Below, in pieces: positions 50,305 through 62,982 of a stretch of 64,000 bases of DNA. The notes under the pieces are model-generated. The model worked only from the letters and a program-made list of their open reading frames with translations. It was not told the origin of the DNA and did no database searches. The number at the start of each line of letters is the position of its first letter. Positions within the stretch are counted from its first letter, which is position 1. The translations under genes and the position numbers were made by a program. Location: assembly GCA_963971535.1 (NCBI GenBank), contig OZ020585.1, positions 160,200,211 through 160,264,210 of the forward strand, in the 5' to 3' direction. This DNA is from Notolepis coatsorum. Its lineage: Eukaryota; Chordata; Actinopteri; Aulopiformes; Paralepididae.

Positions 50305-52330
50305 AATAACACCAGTGGCTGGCTAGTGGCCTGTGACAGGTGTAACACAGTGGCTAGTGGCCTGTGACAGGTGTAACACAGTGGCTAGTGGCCTGTGACA
50401 GGTGTAACACAGTGGCTAGAGGCCTGTGACAGGTGTAACACAGTGCTAGAGGCCTGTGACAGGAGTCACACAGTGGCTAGCGGCCTGTGACAGGTGTAAC
50501 ACAGTGGCTAGTGGCCTGTGACAGGTGTAACACAGTGGCTAGCGGCCTGTGACAGGTGTAACACAGTGGCTAGAGGCCTGTGACAGGAGTCACACAGTGG
50601 CTAGAGGCCTGTGACAGGTGTAACACAGTGGCTAGCGGCCTGTGACAGGTGTAACACAGTGGCTAGTGGCCTGTGACAGGTGTAACACAGTGGCTAGCGG
50701 CCTGTGACAGGTGTAACACAGTGGCTAGAGGCCTGTGACAGGTGTAACACAGTGGCTAGCGGCCTGTGACAGGTGTAACACAGTGGCTAGTGGCCTGTGA
50801 CAGGTGTAAACACAGTGGCTAGCGGCCTGTGACAGGTGTAACACAGTGGCTAGTGGCCTGTGACAGGTGTAACACAGTGGCCAGAGGCCTGTGACAGGTG
50901 TAACACAGTGGCTAGAGGCCTGTGACAGGTGTAACACAGTGGCTAGCGGCCTGTGACAGGTGTAACACAGTGGCCAGAGGCCTGTGACAGGTGTAACACA
51001 GTGGCTAGCGGGCCTGTGACAGGTGTAACACAGTGGCCAGAGGCCTGTGACAGGTGTAACACAGTGGCTAGAGGCCTGTGACAGGTGTAACACAGTGGCT
51101 AGAGGCCTGTGACAGGTGTAACACAGTGGCTAGCGGCCTGTGACAGGTGTAACACAGTGGCTAGAGGCCTGTGACAGGTGTAACACAGTGGCTAGTGGCC
51201 TGTGACAGGTGTAACACAGTGGCTAGAAGGCCTGTGACAGGAGTCACACAGTGGCTAGAGGCCTGTGACAGGTGTAACACAGTGGCTAGCGGCCTGTGAC
51301 AGGTGTAACACAGTGGCTAGTGGCCTGTGACAGGTGTAACACAGTGGCTAGCGGCCTGTGACAGGTGTAACACAGTGGCTAGAGGCCTGTGACAGGTGTA
51401 ACACAGTGGCTAGCGGCCTGTGACAGGTGTAACACAGTGGCTAGTGGCCTGTGACAGGTGTAACACAGTGGCTAGCGGCCTGTGACAGGTGTAACACAGT
51501 GGCTAGTGGCCTGTGACAGGTGTAACACAGTGGCCAGAGGCCTGTGACAGGTGTAACACAGTGGCTAGAGGCCTGTGACAGGTGTAACACAGTGGCTAGC
51601 GGCCTGTGACAGGTGTAACACAGTGGCCAGAGGCCTGTGACAGGTGTAACACAGTGGCTAGCGGCCTGTGACAGGTGTAACACAGTGGCCAGAGGCCTGT
51701 GACAGGTGTAACACAGTGGCTAGAGGCCTGTGACAGGTGTAACACAGTGGCTAGAGGCCTGTGACAGGTGTAACACAGTGGCTAGTGGCCTGTGACAGGT
51801 GTAACACAGTGGCTAGAGGCCTGTGACAGGTGTAACACAGTGGCTAGTGGCCTGTGACAGGTGTAACACAGTGGCTAGTGGCCTGTGACAGGTGTAACAC
51901 AGTGGCTAGCGGCCTGTGACAGGTGTAACACAGTGGCTAGAGGCCTGTGACAGGTGTAACACAGTGGCTAGAGGCCTGTGACAGGTGTAACACAGTGGCT
52001 AGAGGCCTGTGACAGGTGTAACACAGTGGCTAGAGGCCTGTGACAGGTGTAACACAGTGGCTAGAGGCCTGTGACAGGTGTAACACAGTGGCTAGTGGCC
52101 TGTGACAGGTGTAACACAGTGGCTAGAGGCCTGTGACAGGTGTAACACAGTGGCTAGCGGCCTGTGACAGGTGTAACACAGTGGCTAGCGGCCTGTGACA
52201 GGTGTAACACAGTGGCTAGCGGCCTGTGACAGGTGTAACACAGTGGCTAGTGGCCTGTGACAGGTGTAACACAGTGGCTAGAGGCCTGTGACAGGTGTAA
52301 CACAGTGGCTAGCGGCCTTTGACTGGTGTA
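50305..52330. repeat. 31-bp minisatellite
   Basis: About 65 units of 31 bp, beginning cacagtggctagcggcctgt and ending gacaggtgtaa. The variable position is the triplet after ggcta (gcg, gtg, gag) and g(c/t)cag. Occasional +1 or -1 units occur (about 50442, 50810, 51010, 51228). It lies between a LINE C-terminus and a LINE 3' end. Confidence 0.98.
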
Positions 52331-52545
52331 ACACAGTGGAATTTTATCGCCAGAGCTACTTTATCACTGATTCTACTTAACTCTGCACCCATCACACCTA
52401 CACTGCCATTACTACATTGTGACTATTGTATTGTAAATAGATTTTTTTATCATTGCTATGCTGCTAATTAAAAAAATATCTTTAAAATCGTTACACTACG
52501 CTGTAACAATGTGACAATAAAGCCGATTCCGATTCTGAATCTGTC
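52331..52545 (+). mobile_element. LINE 3' UTR end (family E), right of the 31-bp array
   Basis: AT-rich 3' UTR ending with gtaacaatgtgacaataaag and ccgattccgattctgaatct, a common fish LINE terminus. Its first bases repeat the array motif (ggtgtaacacagtgg). Confidence 0.7.
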
Positions 52546-53200
52546 GTCCTGTTTACGACTTCTGGCCTCTGAGGTATAGCAACGGCCCCCGGGAGGAGGC
52601 GAAGGCGACATAAGCTGCTCACCGCCGTCACCCGGCAGGGGGTATCTCCCCGCGGTAGTGCCCCTACCTCACCGTGCTGGTGCTGCTCACCGGGGCCCTC
52701 GACGCTCAACAATGCTACCCCTCCCCCCGCCCCCCACACGCCCCTCAGGAAGCGCAGTTTTTGGACGACTTCCCGGGGCGTTTGAAGTCCTTCCCAAGTC
52801 GTCACCCTTGAAGAAGGAGATGATTATTTGTCTCTTTTCCTCCGTGTCTGACTCACCGTGGAGAAGCGTTTGCCGACGACCTCGGGAACCGCTAGGTCGG
52901 AGCTGCCGAGAGGAGCCGAGGGGGGGGGGGGGGGGGGGGGGGGCGGGAGAGAATTACACCTCGTTATGTTTCCTTTATAAATCTCAATATTTCTCTCATT
53001 TTCCCACCTCCTCTCCTGCCCCGAGAACCCACGCAGACGTCACTTCTTTGTAATTGCAATTTGTCGAGCGCTAAACAGATTCTGCAGCATGGAGAACCAC
53101 CTGTATTCATCTCCATATTCAGAGACAACAGGAAGTATAAATCCCAATGTTCCAGGAACCGGTGGCACCGGAGATGTTCCTTGAGAGAGAGAGCACCGCC
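52546..53200. other. GC-rich unique DNA with poly-G tract
   Basis: A homopolymer of about 23 Gs lies near 52921-52943. Frames of up to 131 codons show no known domain. No exon can be supported. Confidence 0.4.
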
Positions 53201-54909
<1,709 letters not shown>

Positions 54910-55535
54910 TGTGGTATTCGATTTAAAGAGAATAATCATTCAGGACGAGGAGATTACATTAATATGTTTATTGTAAAGGTAAGCATGAGTGTAACTCCAT
55001 CCACGGCTGGCAGCCAACTGACCGTCAGGACCCCTGGTGCAGGTATACATAACAGGAAGATGCGCCTGGCGCGCCTGTCGTAAAATGATATATTCAAGGC
55101 ATGAATATTACATCCTCCTTCTTTTAAAGAAAGCTTTATAAGCTATGAACAAAAATGAAATAAAGAAAAGTTGTGCAATACTCTGTAAGAATTTCTTTGT
55201 AAACAATAACCATGTGCGTTACACTGTGTCAGGACTAGGCAATGTAAACAGGTAATTAATATGTTAAACATAAAAAAATTGATTCTGGTATCAAAGGTAT
55301 TACAGTTCGTATTGTGTGCACTCTTATTCTGGAAAGTCTGCTTGAATATTTGAGTACTTCAGCTGTGAATAAGGTATGTATTCAAAGCTTATATGATCGT
55401 GTGTCTCACCACTCTTACCATATGCAGCTCTTATTCGTAGAATTAACTTGCTAACAAAATGGGAGCATATTGACAAGTAGCAAGGTAAGTAAGTCATAGA
55501 TTCAGTATACATTAATATTCTGTTACATTTCACCA
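54910..55535 (-). repeat. Terminal repeat of the Ty3/Gypsy element, left (3') copy
   Basis: It runs from tgtggtattcg at 54910 to the TG start on the minus strand at 55535, next to an A/G polypurine tract. Its first 90 bases (54910-54999) correspond to 59580-59669. Confidence 0.8.
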
Positions 55536-55612
55536 CCCCCTTTTTTTTCTTTTTTTTCAATGGGGTATAGCGGTGTTATAATAGGGCAGCGATCCGCCTA
55601 CACCCTGTACAT

Positions 55613-58600
55613 TCATAGGTCTAAGACGTCCCGAGGCTTCACTGCTCGGCCGGATCTGGTGTAGTATGAAGCTGAGTTCGCTTCTGAGTCCCCTGACAGT
55701 TCAGGGTCGTTGGTCTCCGGCGGTTGATCGACGCTCTCTGGACTTGGCATACCGTCGCTGTCCTGGAAATGTTCCTCTTTTGTGTCCCTCAGGTGCCTGC
55801 GGTTGCGGCGGTATTCGCGTCCATCTTGGGTGCGAACGTGGTATGACCGCGCAGTGTCGGCTGGTTGTATGACTACTGCTGGCCTCCAGCATCCATACTC
55901 TTGGAGCCTGACAGATTCACCACAGTGTAGTGGGGGCAGTGGTCTAGCTGACCTGTCATAGTATTTATTCTGGTGCTGTTGTCTCTGCACTCGCTTATCA
56001 TGTCCATCTTTGGGGCTTACTACCCCTGGCCGCAGCTGTTGGTTGGTGCTCGGGAGGGTTGAGCGTAGCCTGCGGCTCATCAACAGCTGTGCCGGCGATT
56101 TGAAGTTGTCGACTGGGGTGTTACGATACTCCAGTAGGCTTAGGTACGGGTCTCTTCCGTCTGCCTTAGCCTTGTCCATGAGTGATTTTGCCGTCTTCAC
56201 AGTTCTCTCCGCTAGTCCGTTGCTCTGCGGATAATGTGGGCTTGACGTAACGTGTGTAAACTCCCACGACTTGGCGAATGCCTCAAACTCTTTAGACTTG
56301 TATTGTGGTCCATTGTCTGAGACAATAGTCTCTGGGACGCCATGCCTGGCACAGGCTGCCTTTAGCTTGTGGACAACAGCTGCCGATGTGGTGCTGTGAA
56401 GTCTGTCTAGTTCGAAGAACCTGCTGTAATAGTCGACGGTCACAACGTAGTCCTGGTTGTTCCAGTTGAAGAGATCTGTCCCTACAACCTGCCAAGGGCG
56501 GTCTGGGATACGATGAGGCATCATGGGCTCCTTGGTGTTTGATGGGCGGCGCTCTTGGCATATTGAGCACTTTTCCACGACTTGCTCTATATGTTTACCC
56601 ATTCCAGGCCAGAACATGATGTCTCGTGCTCTCAGTTTGCATTTTTCCATGCCCATGTGGCCTGCATGGATCTTGATCAGCATCTCTCCTCTGAGGCTGG
56701 TAGGGATGACTATTTTCTCCCCTTTGAAAATGATTCCATTCGTTTTGGATAGTTCATCTCGGTGGTTCCAGTATTCAGTGATGTTCTGGGGGCATTGTTT
56801 TCTTTCCTCAGGCCATCCCTCCAGGATAGCCTGGCTGAGCAGCTTTAGCTGTGTGTCATTGTCTGTTGTTTCTCTGATCTCCTGTAGCCTGTCGTCGTGC
56901 ACAGGTAAGCTGTTGTACACCATGTGTACCTGAAGGTCCATCCCTTCAATGAGGCCGTCGTCGTGAGAGGTGAGTGATTTCCTGGACAGCGTGTCGGCAA
57001 CTGGGATGTCTTTCCCAGGGCGGTGCACGATCGTGAAGTTGTACTTGTGTAGTTGTAGTATCATCCTCTGTAACCGCGGTGGGGCTGCGGCGATCGGCTT
57101 CTTCATGATCGACTCCAGGGGCTTATGGTCAGATTGCACCACAACATGGTGACCGTAGGCATATTGGTGGAAGCGTTTGAATCCATAAAGGACTGCGTAC
57201 ATCTCCTTTTCGATTTGTGTGTAGTTGACCTCGCTGTCTGTGAGTGATCTGGATGCGTAGCTAATGGGCCTTCCTTCCTGCATCAGCACAGCACCCAGAC
57301 CATACTTTGATGCGTCCACTTGCAAGCTGAGCTCCTTATCTGGGTCAAAGTAAATGAGGACTGGCCCCGGTTCACTGGTAAGTATGTCTTTCATCTTTTG
57401 GAATGCAGCGTCGTGCTGCGCATCCCACAGGAACTCATTCGATTGTTTAAGCAGCTGTCTCATGGGTGCGTTGATCTCGGAGAGGCTCGGGGCGAATTTC
57501 GCCAGATAGTTGACCATACCTAGCACGGTCTCCAGTTCTGCACGGCTCTTTGGCGCCTCCATCTCCTTGATGGCAGCTATCTTGCCTGGATCAGGCTTCA
57601 TGCCGTCAGCTGAAAGGACGTGCCCGAAGTAGCTCACTTCGGTGGCTCCGATGGTGCACTTGTCTGCGTTGAGCCGAACGCCTCTCTCCCGTGATCTCTC
57701 CAACATTGCATGTAGATTCTTGTCGTGTTCCTCTCTGGTCGCGCCATAGACAAGGATGTCGTCTACTATAGCTGCTACTCCGTTCAGTCCCTCGTATGTC
57801 TCGTCGATTTTCCGTTGGAATTCGTCCTGGGCAGAAGCGAGCCCAAGCGGTAATCGTAGGAATCTGTATCGTCCAAACGGTGTGTTGAACGCCGTCAGCT
57901 TCGATGATTCTGTGGAGAGCTTGATGGACCAGTATCCCGACCTTGCATCCAGTACGCTGAAATAGCGTGCGCCTGTTAGTCTGGGTGTGATGTCCTCTAG
58001 AGTCGGCATAGGGTAGTGCGGGCGCTTGATAGCCTTGTTTAGCTCCTTAGGGTCCAAACATATTCTGAGCTTGCCTGTGCGTGGTTTCTCAACAATGACA
58101 AGTGCACTGATCCACTCCGTTGGTTCGATGACTTTAGCGATGATCTGTGTGTCTTCCATATTCTGTAGCTCCTTTTTCAGTCGGCCACGCAGGGCGATCG
58201 GTGTTCTTCTCAGTGGGCAGACTACTGGCGTGGCGTCTGGGTCTATATGGATGTGACACTCTCCTGGGAATAGTCCGATCCCTTTAAACACATCATGGTA
58301 TTCTTCCATGATGGTCTGCTTATCTGTGTATGCAGTGACTGACAACACTAGTTTAATGAGGTCCATATTCAGGCATGCCTGTAAACCTAGAACTGGGGGT
58401 GCCTGAGTGTCTACTATGTAAAAGTCTAACAGCATGTCACGCTCTTTGTATTTACACTTTAACGTGCATGTGCCCTTTACCACTAGTTTCTCTCCACCAT
58501 ATCCTGTCAGTCTGCGTGAAGTAGGCTGTATTTTGCGTTTATCTTGCAAACTGTGATACTCTCTCAAAGGAATTACATTTACTTGTGCACCTGTGTCTAG

Positions 58601-59563
58601 CTTAAATTTAAGCTCTGTGCCCTGTTTTCCTATTTGTATGTCTGCGAAAGCTTGTTCTGTTTCATCAAACCGTCTGTCTGTCACAGTGTCTACATATAGT
58701 TCGTCTGACTCTTCACCTGACTCAGAGCGCATGCTAATCTCGTGTACTGACCTTTTCTTGAAACTACCAGCCCTGCAAACTTTAGCAAAGTGGTTCCATT
58801 TTCCACACTTCGTGCATTGTTTCCCTCTAGCTACACAGTTATCTCCTTCCTTGTGAGCTCTGCTGCCACAGTATCCACAGTTCTTACGTGTGTCTGTGTC
58901 GCTCGCTCTGTTCGCTCTCTCTGTCCACTCTGTTCTGGGGCGGTACCTCTGTGCGCTATTCTTCTGTTCATGTCTGTGCACCTTGTGCACGAGCTGCTCC
59001 TGCGCGCTGCTCGTGGCGCCAGTAAAGCTCTTTATCTGTGATTGTGCTAGCTTGTGGGCTCTAGCTATATCTATCGCTTTGTCTAATGACAAGTCTGATC
59101 CAACGTTTAATAGTTTCTCTCTTACTTTTGCTGAGTGTATGCCAAACACTATACAGTCTCTAACCATCTCATCATTGTTCGCATATGCACAGTCCTTCAC
59201 GAGTAGTTTCAATGCAGTGACAAATTGTTCAAATGACTCGCTAGGTTGCTGGGTTTTTTCATGGAATTTGTACCTAGCGAAAATCGTATTCCTCCTTGGA
59301 AGTAGGTATGCTTCGAAATTGTCATAGTAGCTCTTCAATACCTTTGCTTCATCTGCACTGAGAGTCCATGAGTTGTGAATGTCTCTCCCTTTTTCTCCGC
59401 TCCACAGTAGCAGGTAGCTACATTTCTCGTCCTCTCCTTTCTTCTTGAGTGGGCCCGAAAACATTAGCTCCGCCTGCTGTCTGAACTTCTTCCATTCTCC
59501 CGGTAAGTCCAGAGAATCCCAATTCATCCGTGGCGACGGGACTCCGTTGATATCCATGTTCAT
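55613..59563 (-). CDS. Gag-pol polyprotein of the Ty3/Gypsy element
   Basis: A single frame of 1,316 codons starts just after the primer-binding-like site. Parts by approximate residue: gag-like N-terminus 1-225; two zinc knuckles about 230-265 (CGYCGSRAHKEGDNC, CTKCGKWNHFAKVC); aspartic protease about 320-340 (LDTGAQVNVIP); reverse transcriptase about 450-640 with the catalytic box IVDDILVYG; RNase H about 730-860 (LQVDASKYGLGAVL); integrase about 930-1180 with an HHCC zinc site (HAGHMGMEKC, CSICQERR) and core (VSDNGPQYKSKEF, NGLAERTVKTAK); and a basic C-terminal tail. The order RT-RNase H-integrase is that of Ty3/Gypsy. It is treated as a fossil mobile-element gene. Confidence 0.9.
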   Translation of the reverse strand: MNMDINGVPSPRMNWDSLDLPGEWKKFRQQAELMFSGPLKKKGEDEKCSYLLLWSGEKGRDIHNSWTLSADEAKVLKSYYDNFEAYLLPRRNTIFARYKFHEKTQQPSESFEQFVTALKLLVKDCAYANNDEMVRDCIVFGIHSAKVREKLLNVGSDLSLDKAIDIARAHKLAQSQIKSFTGATSSAQEQLVHKVHRHEQKNSAQRYRPRTEWTERANRASDTDTRKNCGYCGSRAHKEGDNCVARGKQCTKCGKWNHFAKVCRAGSFKKRSVHEISMRSESGEESDELYVDTVTDRRFDETEQAFADIQIGKQGTELKFKLDTGAQVNVIPLREYHSLQDKRKIQPTSRRLTGYGGEKLVVKGTCTLKCKYKERDMLLDFYIVDTQAPPVLGLQACLNMDLIKLVLSVTAYTDKQTIMEEYHDVFKGIGLFPGECHIHIDPDATPVVCPLRRTPIALRGRLKKELQNMEDTQIIAKVIEPTEWISALVIVEKPRTGKLRICLDPKELNKAIKRPHYPMPTLEDITPRLTGARYFSVLDARSGYWSIKLSTESSKLTAFNTPFGRYRFLRLPLGLASAQDEFQRKIDETYEGLNGVAAIVDDILVYGATREEHDKNLHAMLERSRERGVRLNADKCTIGATEVSYFGHVLSADGMKPDPGKIAAIKEMEAPKSRAELETVLGMVNYLAKFAPSLSEINAPMRQLLKQSNEFLWDAQHDAAFQKMKDILTSEPGPVLIYFDPDKELSLQVDASKYGLGAVLMQEGRPISYASRSLTDSEVNYTQIEKEMYAVLYGFKRFHQYAYGHHVVVQSDHKPLESIMKKPIAAAPPRLQRMILQLHKYNFTIVHRPGKDIPVADTLSRKSLTSHDDGLIEGMDLQVHMVYNSLPVHDDRLQEIRETTDNDTQLKLLSQAILEGWPEERKQCPQNITEYWNHRDELSKTNGIIFKGEKIVIPTSLRGEMLIKIHAGHMGMEKCKLRARDIMFWPGMGKHIEQVVEKCSICQERRPSNTKEPMMPHRIPDRPWQVVGTDLFNWNNQDYVVTVDYYSRFFELDRLHSTTSAAVVHKLKAACARHGVPETIVSDNGPQYKSKEFEAFAKSWEFTHVTSSPHYPQSNGLAERTVKTAKSLMDKAKADGRDPYLSLLEYRNTPVDNFKSPAQLLMSRRLRSTLPSTNQQLRPGVVSPKDGHDKRVQRQQHQNKYYDRSARPLPPLHCGESVRLQEYGCWRPAVVIQPADTARSYHVRTQDGREYRRNRRHLRDTKEEHFQDSDGMPSPESVDQPPETNDPELSGDSEANSASYYTRSGRAVKPRDVLDL

Positions 59564-59579
59564 CCCACTTCTGACACCA

Positions 59580-59669
59580 TGTCGTATTCGATTTAAAGAG
59601 AATAATCATTCAGGACGAGGAGATTACATTAAGATGTTTATTGCAAAGGTAAGCATGAGTGTAACTCCA
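59580..59669 (-). repeat. Terminal repeat of the Ty3/Gypsy element, right copy (short)
   Basis: It matches 54910-54999 over about 90 bp and then gives way to the palindromic element at 59678-60420. Confidence 0.8.
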
Positions 59670-59677
59670 ACTGACAT

Positions 59678-60420
59678 CATAGCTTAGCTTCATCACTGGA
59701 AGTGAGGCGGGACAGTACCCTGGCGTTCCCTACAGGTTTGTTGATATTCTCATTCCTTCAAAGGATCTGAACCGATTGAAGTTTATGGATACCATGACTT
59801 AAAATCCTCTTACCTTGACGATTAAAAGCCTCCCCAATTTAGAAAACAGTAATCCAATGGCTGGTATTGATAATATACTACTAACTAGTGGACGCTCAGA
59901 GCTAACCGGAGCTAACGCAGAACAGGATGTGTAAAGCAAATATAATGACTTCCTTTCTGGGGTTTTCAAAATAAAAGTGCAACATTTATAGCAGCGGAAA
60001 ACGTTTATTTTGTACATTATCTAACGTTAACACAAACCTAAACTAACTTTAGGTTAGTTGTAACGTTAGTTTAGGTTCGTGTTAACGTTAGATAATGTAC
60101 AAAATAAACGTTTTCCGCTGCTATAGACGTCGCTCTTTTATTTTGAAACCCCCCAGAAAGGAAGTCATTGCTCTCGTTATCTGCTTGAGTGTCCGGTTGC
60201 TGGTTAGCTCCGTTAGCGTGCAGTATATCAATACCAGCCATTGGATTACTGTTTTCTAAATTGGGGAGGCTTTTAATCGTCAAGGTAATAGGATTTTAAG
60301 TCATGGTATCCATAAACTTCAATCGGTTCAGATCCTTTGAAGGAATGAGAATATCAACAAACCTGTAGGGAACGTCAGGGTACTGTCCCGCCTCACTTCC
60401 AGTGATGAAGCTAAGCTATG
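59678..60420. repeat. Long inverted repeat (palindromic fold-back element)
   Basis: The left arm (59678-60046) and right arm (about 60066-60420) are imperfect reverse complements about 360 bp long, with a loop of about 20 bp centred near 60056. Matching anchors include tagcttcatcactgg with ccagtgatgaagcta and gttaacacaaacctaaacta with tagtttaggttcgtgttaac. The unmatched part 60421-60547 ends ccaaaatgttggagttatcc, which resembles the terminus of a common fish DNA-transposon repeat. It is probably a non-autonomous fold-back or MITE-like element. It has no coding capacity, and the family is uncertain. Confidence 0.85.
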
Positions 60421-60547
60421 CTAACGGAGCGTCTGTTCCCTAAGCTAAATGCACGCACAGAGACAAAAAAGGTATGTATCTTCTTGTCTAACTCCAGGGA
60501 AGATGTTAAATAAGCTAATTTCCCAAAATGTTGGAGTTATCCTTTAA

Positions 60548-62628
60548 GATTAACGGTGGTTTAAGTGCGCCTTTTGAGGTTCAGAGGAGAGTCCGACAGG
60601 GCTGTTCTTTATCAGGGATGTTGTACTGTCTGGCCATAGAGCCACTGTTACACAGATTAAGGACTCATTTGTCGGGTTTTTCTTTTCCGGGTTGTGACAT
60701 AAAATTCAAACTGTCTGCATATGCTGATGATGTCATGATTATGGTCAAATCCCAGCACGACATTAACATTGTACAATCAACTGTGATGGCTTTTAGTACT
60801 CTCTCCTCTGCTAGGGTGAACTGGCAGAAGAGTGAGGCCTTAGCAGTGGGTAAAAGGCCAATTGATGGTCTTGTGCTACCTGGAGGCCTGACATGGAAGA
60901 GGGGAGGCCTAAAGTCCTTGGGGATTTATCTTGGGGATGAGGTATTTTCTTCCAAGAACTGGGACGGTGTGGTAGAGCAAGTGGAGGGCCGGCTGAAGTG
61001 ATGGAAATGGATTCTTCCTGAACTGTCGCTGAAAGGTCGGATCCTTATTATCAACAATCTTGTATCCTCCATGCTGTGGCATCGACTAGCGTGTACGGAC
61101 CCGCTGCTGAACCTGCTGTCTAAGGTGCAGGGGTTGATGGTGGACTTCTTCTGGGACCGGTTGCACTGGGTCCCACATAGTGTCCTTTTCCTGCCCAAGG
61201 AGGAAGGGGGACAGGGGCTTGTCAACTTGGCAAGTAGGGGAGCTGCTTTCAGGCTCCGTTTCATTCAGAGACTCCTGACAGGACCGGCTGATCTGGTCTG
61301 GAGACCTGTGGCCCGAGCCATACTGGAGCGGTGTGGTGGACTAGGTCTGGCTGAGCCACTGTTCCTCATGGATTTAAAGGGATGTACAATGAAAAACCTG
61401 CCCCGTTTCTACAACGGACTGTTAACAGTGTGGGGCTTGTTTACGAAAGAGAGACTGAAGAACGGTGACTCTTTGTACTGGCTTCTGAGGGAGCCGGTGG
61501 TTCATGGGACTTGTTTTCAGGGTGGGGCCGAGCCAGCACTGAAACAAAGGCTGTGTGAGGCAAAAATCTTCATGTTGGGCAATGTGCTGGAGGTGTGCGG
61601 TCCCCTTTTTGATAATGCTGCAGGTCTGGCCTCACAGCTGGGCACAAGGTCTGTCAGGGTGATGGGCCGCCTACTGGGAGGCTGGAAACAGCAGCTGACT
61701 AATGATGAACTGGAAATGTGTGTTGATTATTGTAATGGTCAGTTATTGCCTGTTGAAAATGATTATTTTCCTGAGGTGAAACTTAGTCCTGTTTTTAAAT
61801 GTGATGCTTGTCTGTTAGAGGTGAGCAGTGCTGCTGATTGCAGGCTGGGCACCATGGTGGGCAAAGTTATGTATTACCTGTGTGTCAAAGTGTTGAATCA
61901 AAACAGGCTGAAGGATAGGGTTGACACTCCATGGAGAGCTCATCTGGGCCTGCAGGAGGCTCAGAGGCCTGAGTGGAGAGCACTGTACAAATCACTGTTA
62001 ACTAAAAGAGTTGGGGATTTGCAGTGGAGAATCTTACATGGTGCAGTTGCTGTGAACGCTTTTGTCTCTGTGATTAATTCTGATGTTGAAGACACCTGTC
62101 CTTTTTGCACAGAGAGGGAAACAGTTTTTCACTGTTTTTTAAAGTGTGACAGGCTCTTGGTTTTTTTTCAGTTCCTGACCCGCATGTTTGTGATGTTTGA
62201 TGAACATCTTACTCCAGATATGTTTATTTTGGGGTACAGGTACAGCAGGAAGAGGAGGTTAAAGTGTCAGCTCTTCAACTTCCTGCTGGGTCAGGCAAAA
62301 ATTGCCATTTATCTAAGCAGGAGGAAACAGATTGAGGATTCGGTGCTGGTAGATACCACTATCTTGTTTAGGTGTATGGTACAGGCAAGGTTGCGAACAG
62401 ATTTTCATTTTTACCAGTTGACCAGCAATGTAGCAGAGTTTGAGATGATGTGGTGTTACAAGTGGGTGTTGTGTATTGTGGAGGGGTTGGAGTTGGTTTT
62501 TGGCTCTGTTCTGATGTGAAGTTTGTCTTTTATTTTTCTTGATTTGATTTGCTGTTCTGTGTTTTGCATTATACATTCTGATGTATTGTTGATTGCTGAG
62601 TGAGAAAATACAGTTGTGTTTAAAAATC

Positions 62629-62634
<6 letters not shown>
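60548..62634 (+). pseudogene. Tx1-clade LINE, ORF2 3' half (reverse transcriptase palm to C-terminus, broken)
   Basis: The frame enters at FKINGGLSAPFEVQRRVRQG, with the conserved QGCSLSGMLYCLAIEPLL and the catalytic box SAYADDVMIMV (about 60715-60747). A single TGA at 60999-61001, inside a conserved RLK-WKW context, interrupts it; the same frame continues to a stop at 62517-62519. The C-terminal domain contains WRILHGAVAVNAFV and the zf-RVT-like CPFCTERETVFHCFLKC. The endonuclease and N-terminal reverse transcriptase portion, about 2 kb or more, is missing. The 3' UTR ends tttaaaaatcaaaaaa and runs directly into (TC)n. The protein family reverse-transcribes its own RNA at a nicked target; this copy is dead. 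Confidence 0.88.
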
Positions 62635-62659
<25 letters not shown>

Positions 62660-62795
62660 TATCTCTCTCTCCCTATCTCTCTTCTCTCTCTCCCCCTCTC
62701 TCTTCTATCTCTTTCTTTCTCTCTCTCTCTCTCTCTCTCTCTGTTTCTCTCTCTCCCCCCCCCTCTCTATCTCTCTCTATTCCCTTTTTCGAGGC
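62635..62795. repeat. (TC)n microsatellite at the 3' end of the Tx1 LINE
   Basis: Imperfect TC tract immediately after the LINE's A-rich 3' end, in the same orientation as the (TC)n upstream of the LINE's 5' end at 53434-53660. Confidence 0.97.
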
Positions 62796-62982
62796 CCAAA
62801 TCAGATATCATGATTATGGCACCATATCTACATCACTAGATCTGACACTTGTAATATCCATATATGCCGTTGCACATTTAAGTTCTTACCGTAAATGTGC
62901 AACTGTGTGTTTGAGTTATGGTGTCGTGTGAAGCGGCTCTATAACACGCTGTGAGTCACGTGTACACTCTAAACGGGAAAAG

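Larger units (their letters stand above)
54910..59669 (-). mobile_element. Ty3/Gypsy LTR retrotransposon (fossil; coding region looks whole, end repeats unequal)
   Basis: Minus-strand element of about 4.8 kb. The parts in order from the right are a terminal repeat copy, a primer-binding-like stretch (tggtgtcagaagtggg on the minus strand), one gag-pol frame (59563-55613), a polypurine tract near 55536-55560 and a 626-bp terminal repeat (54910-55535). The two end repeats share about 90 bp with roughly three differences. This, together with the open coding frame, suggests a fairly recent insertion. Because the repeats are unequal, the element is not complete as a whole (about one visible break). 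It lies inside the Tx1-clade LINE. The internal lineage (mag/K02A2.6-like) is a guess from the gag start. Confidence 0.9.

Noticed and set aside
50305-52330. Possible CRISPR array (31-bp period)
   Set aside because: The units are contiguous with no spacers, and the array lies within a LINE 3' region.
59660-59680. Shared taactcca between the Gypsy end repeat and the palindromic element as a recombination point
   Set aside because: Bases beyond the 8-mer do not match the fold-back terminus, so the overlap may be chance.
60528-62519. Host gene encoding a reverse-transcriptase-like protein
   Set aside because: The Tx1 LINE context (ORF1, 3' A-rich end, (TC)n flanks, stop) explains it fully.
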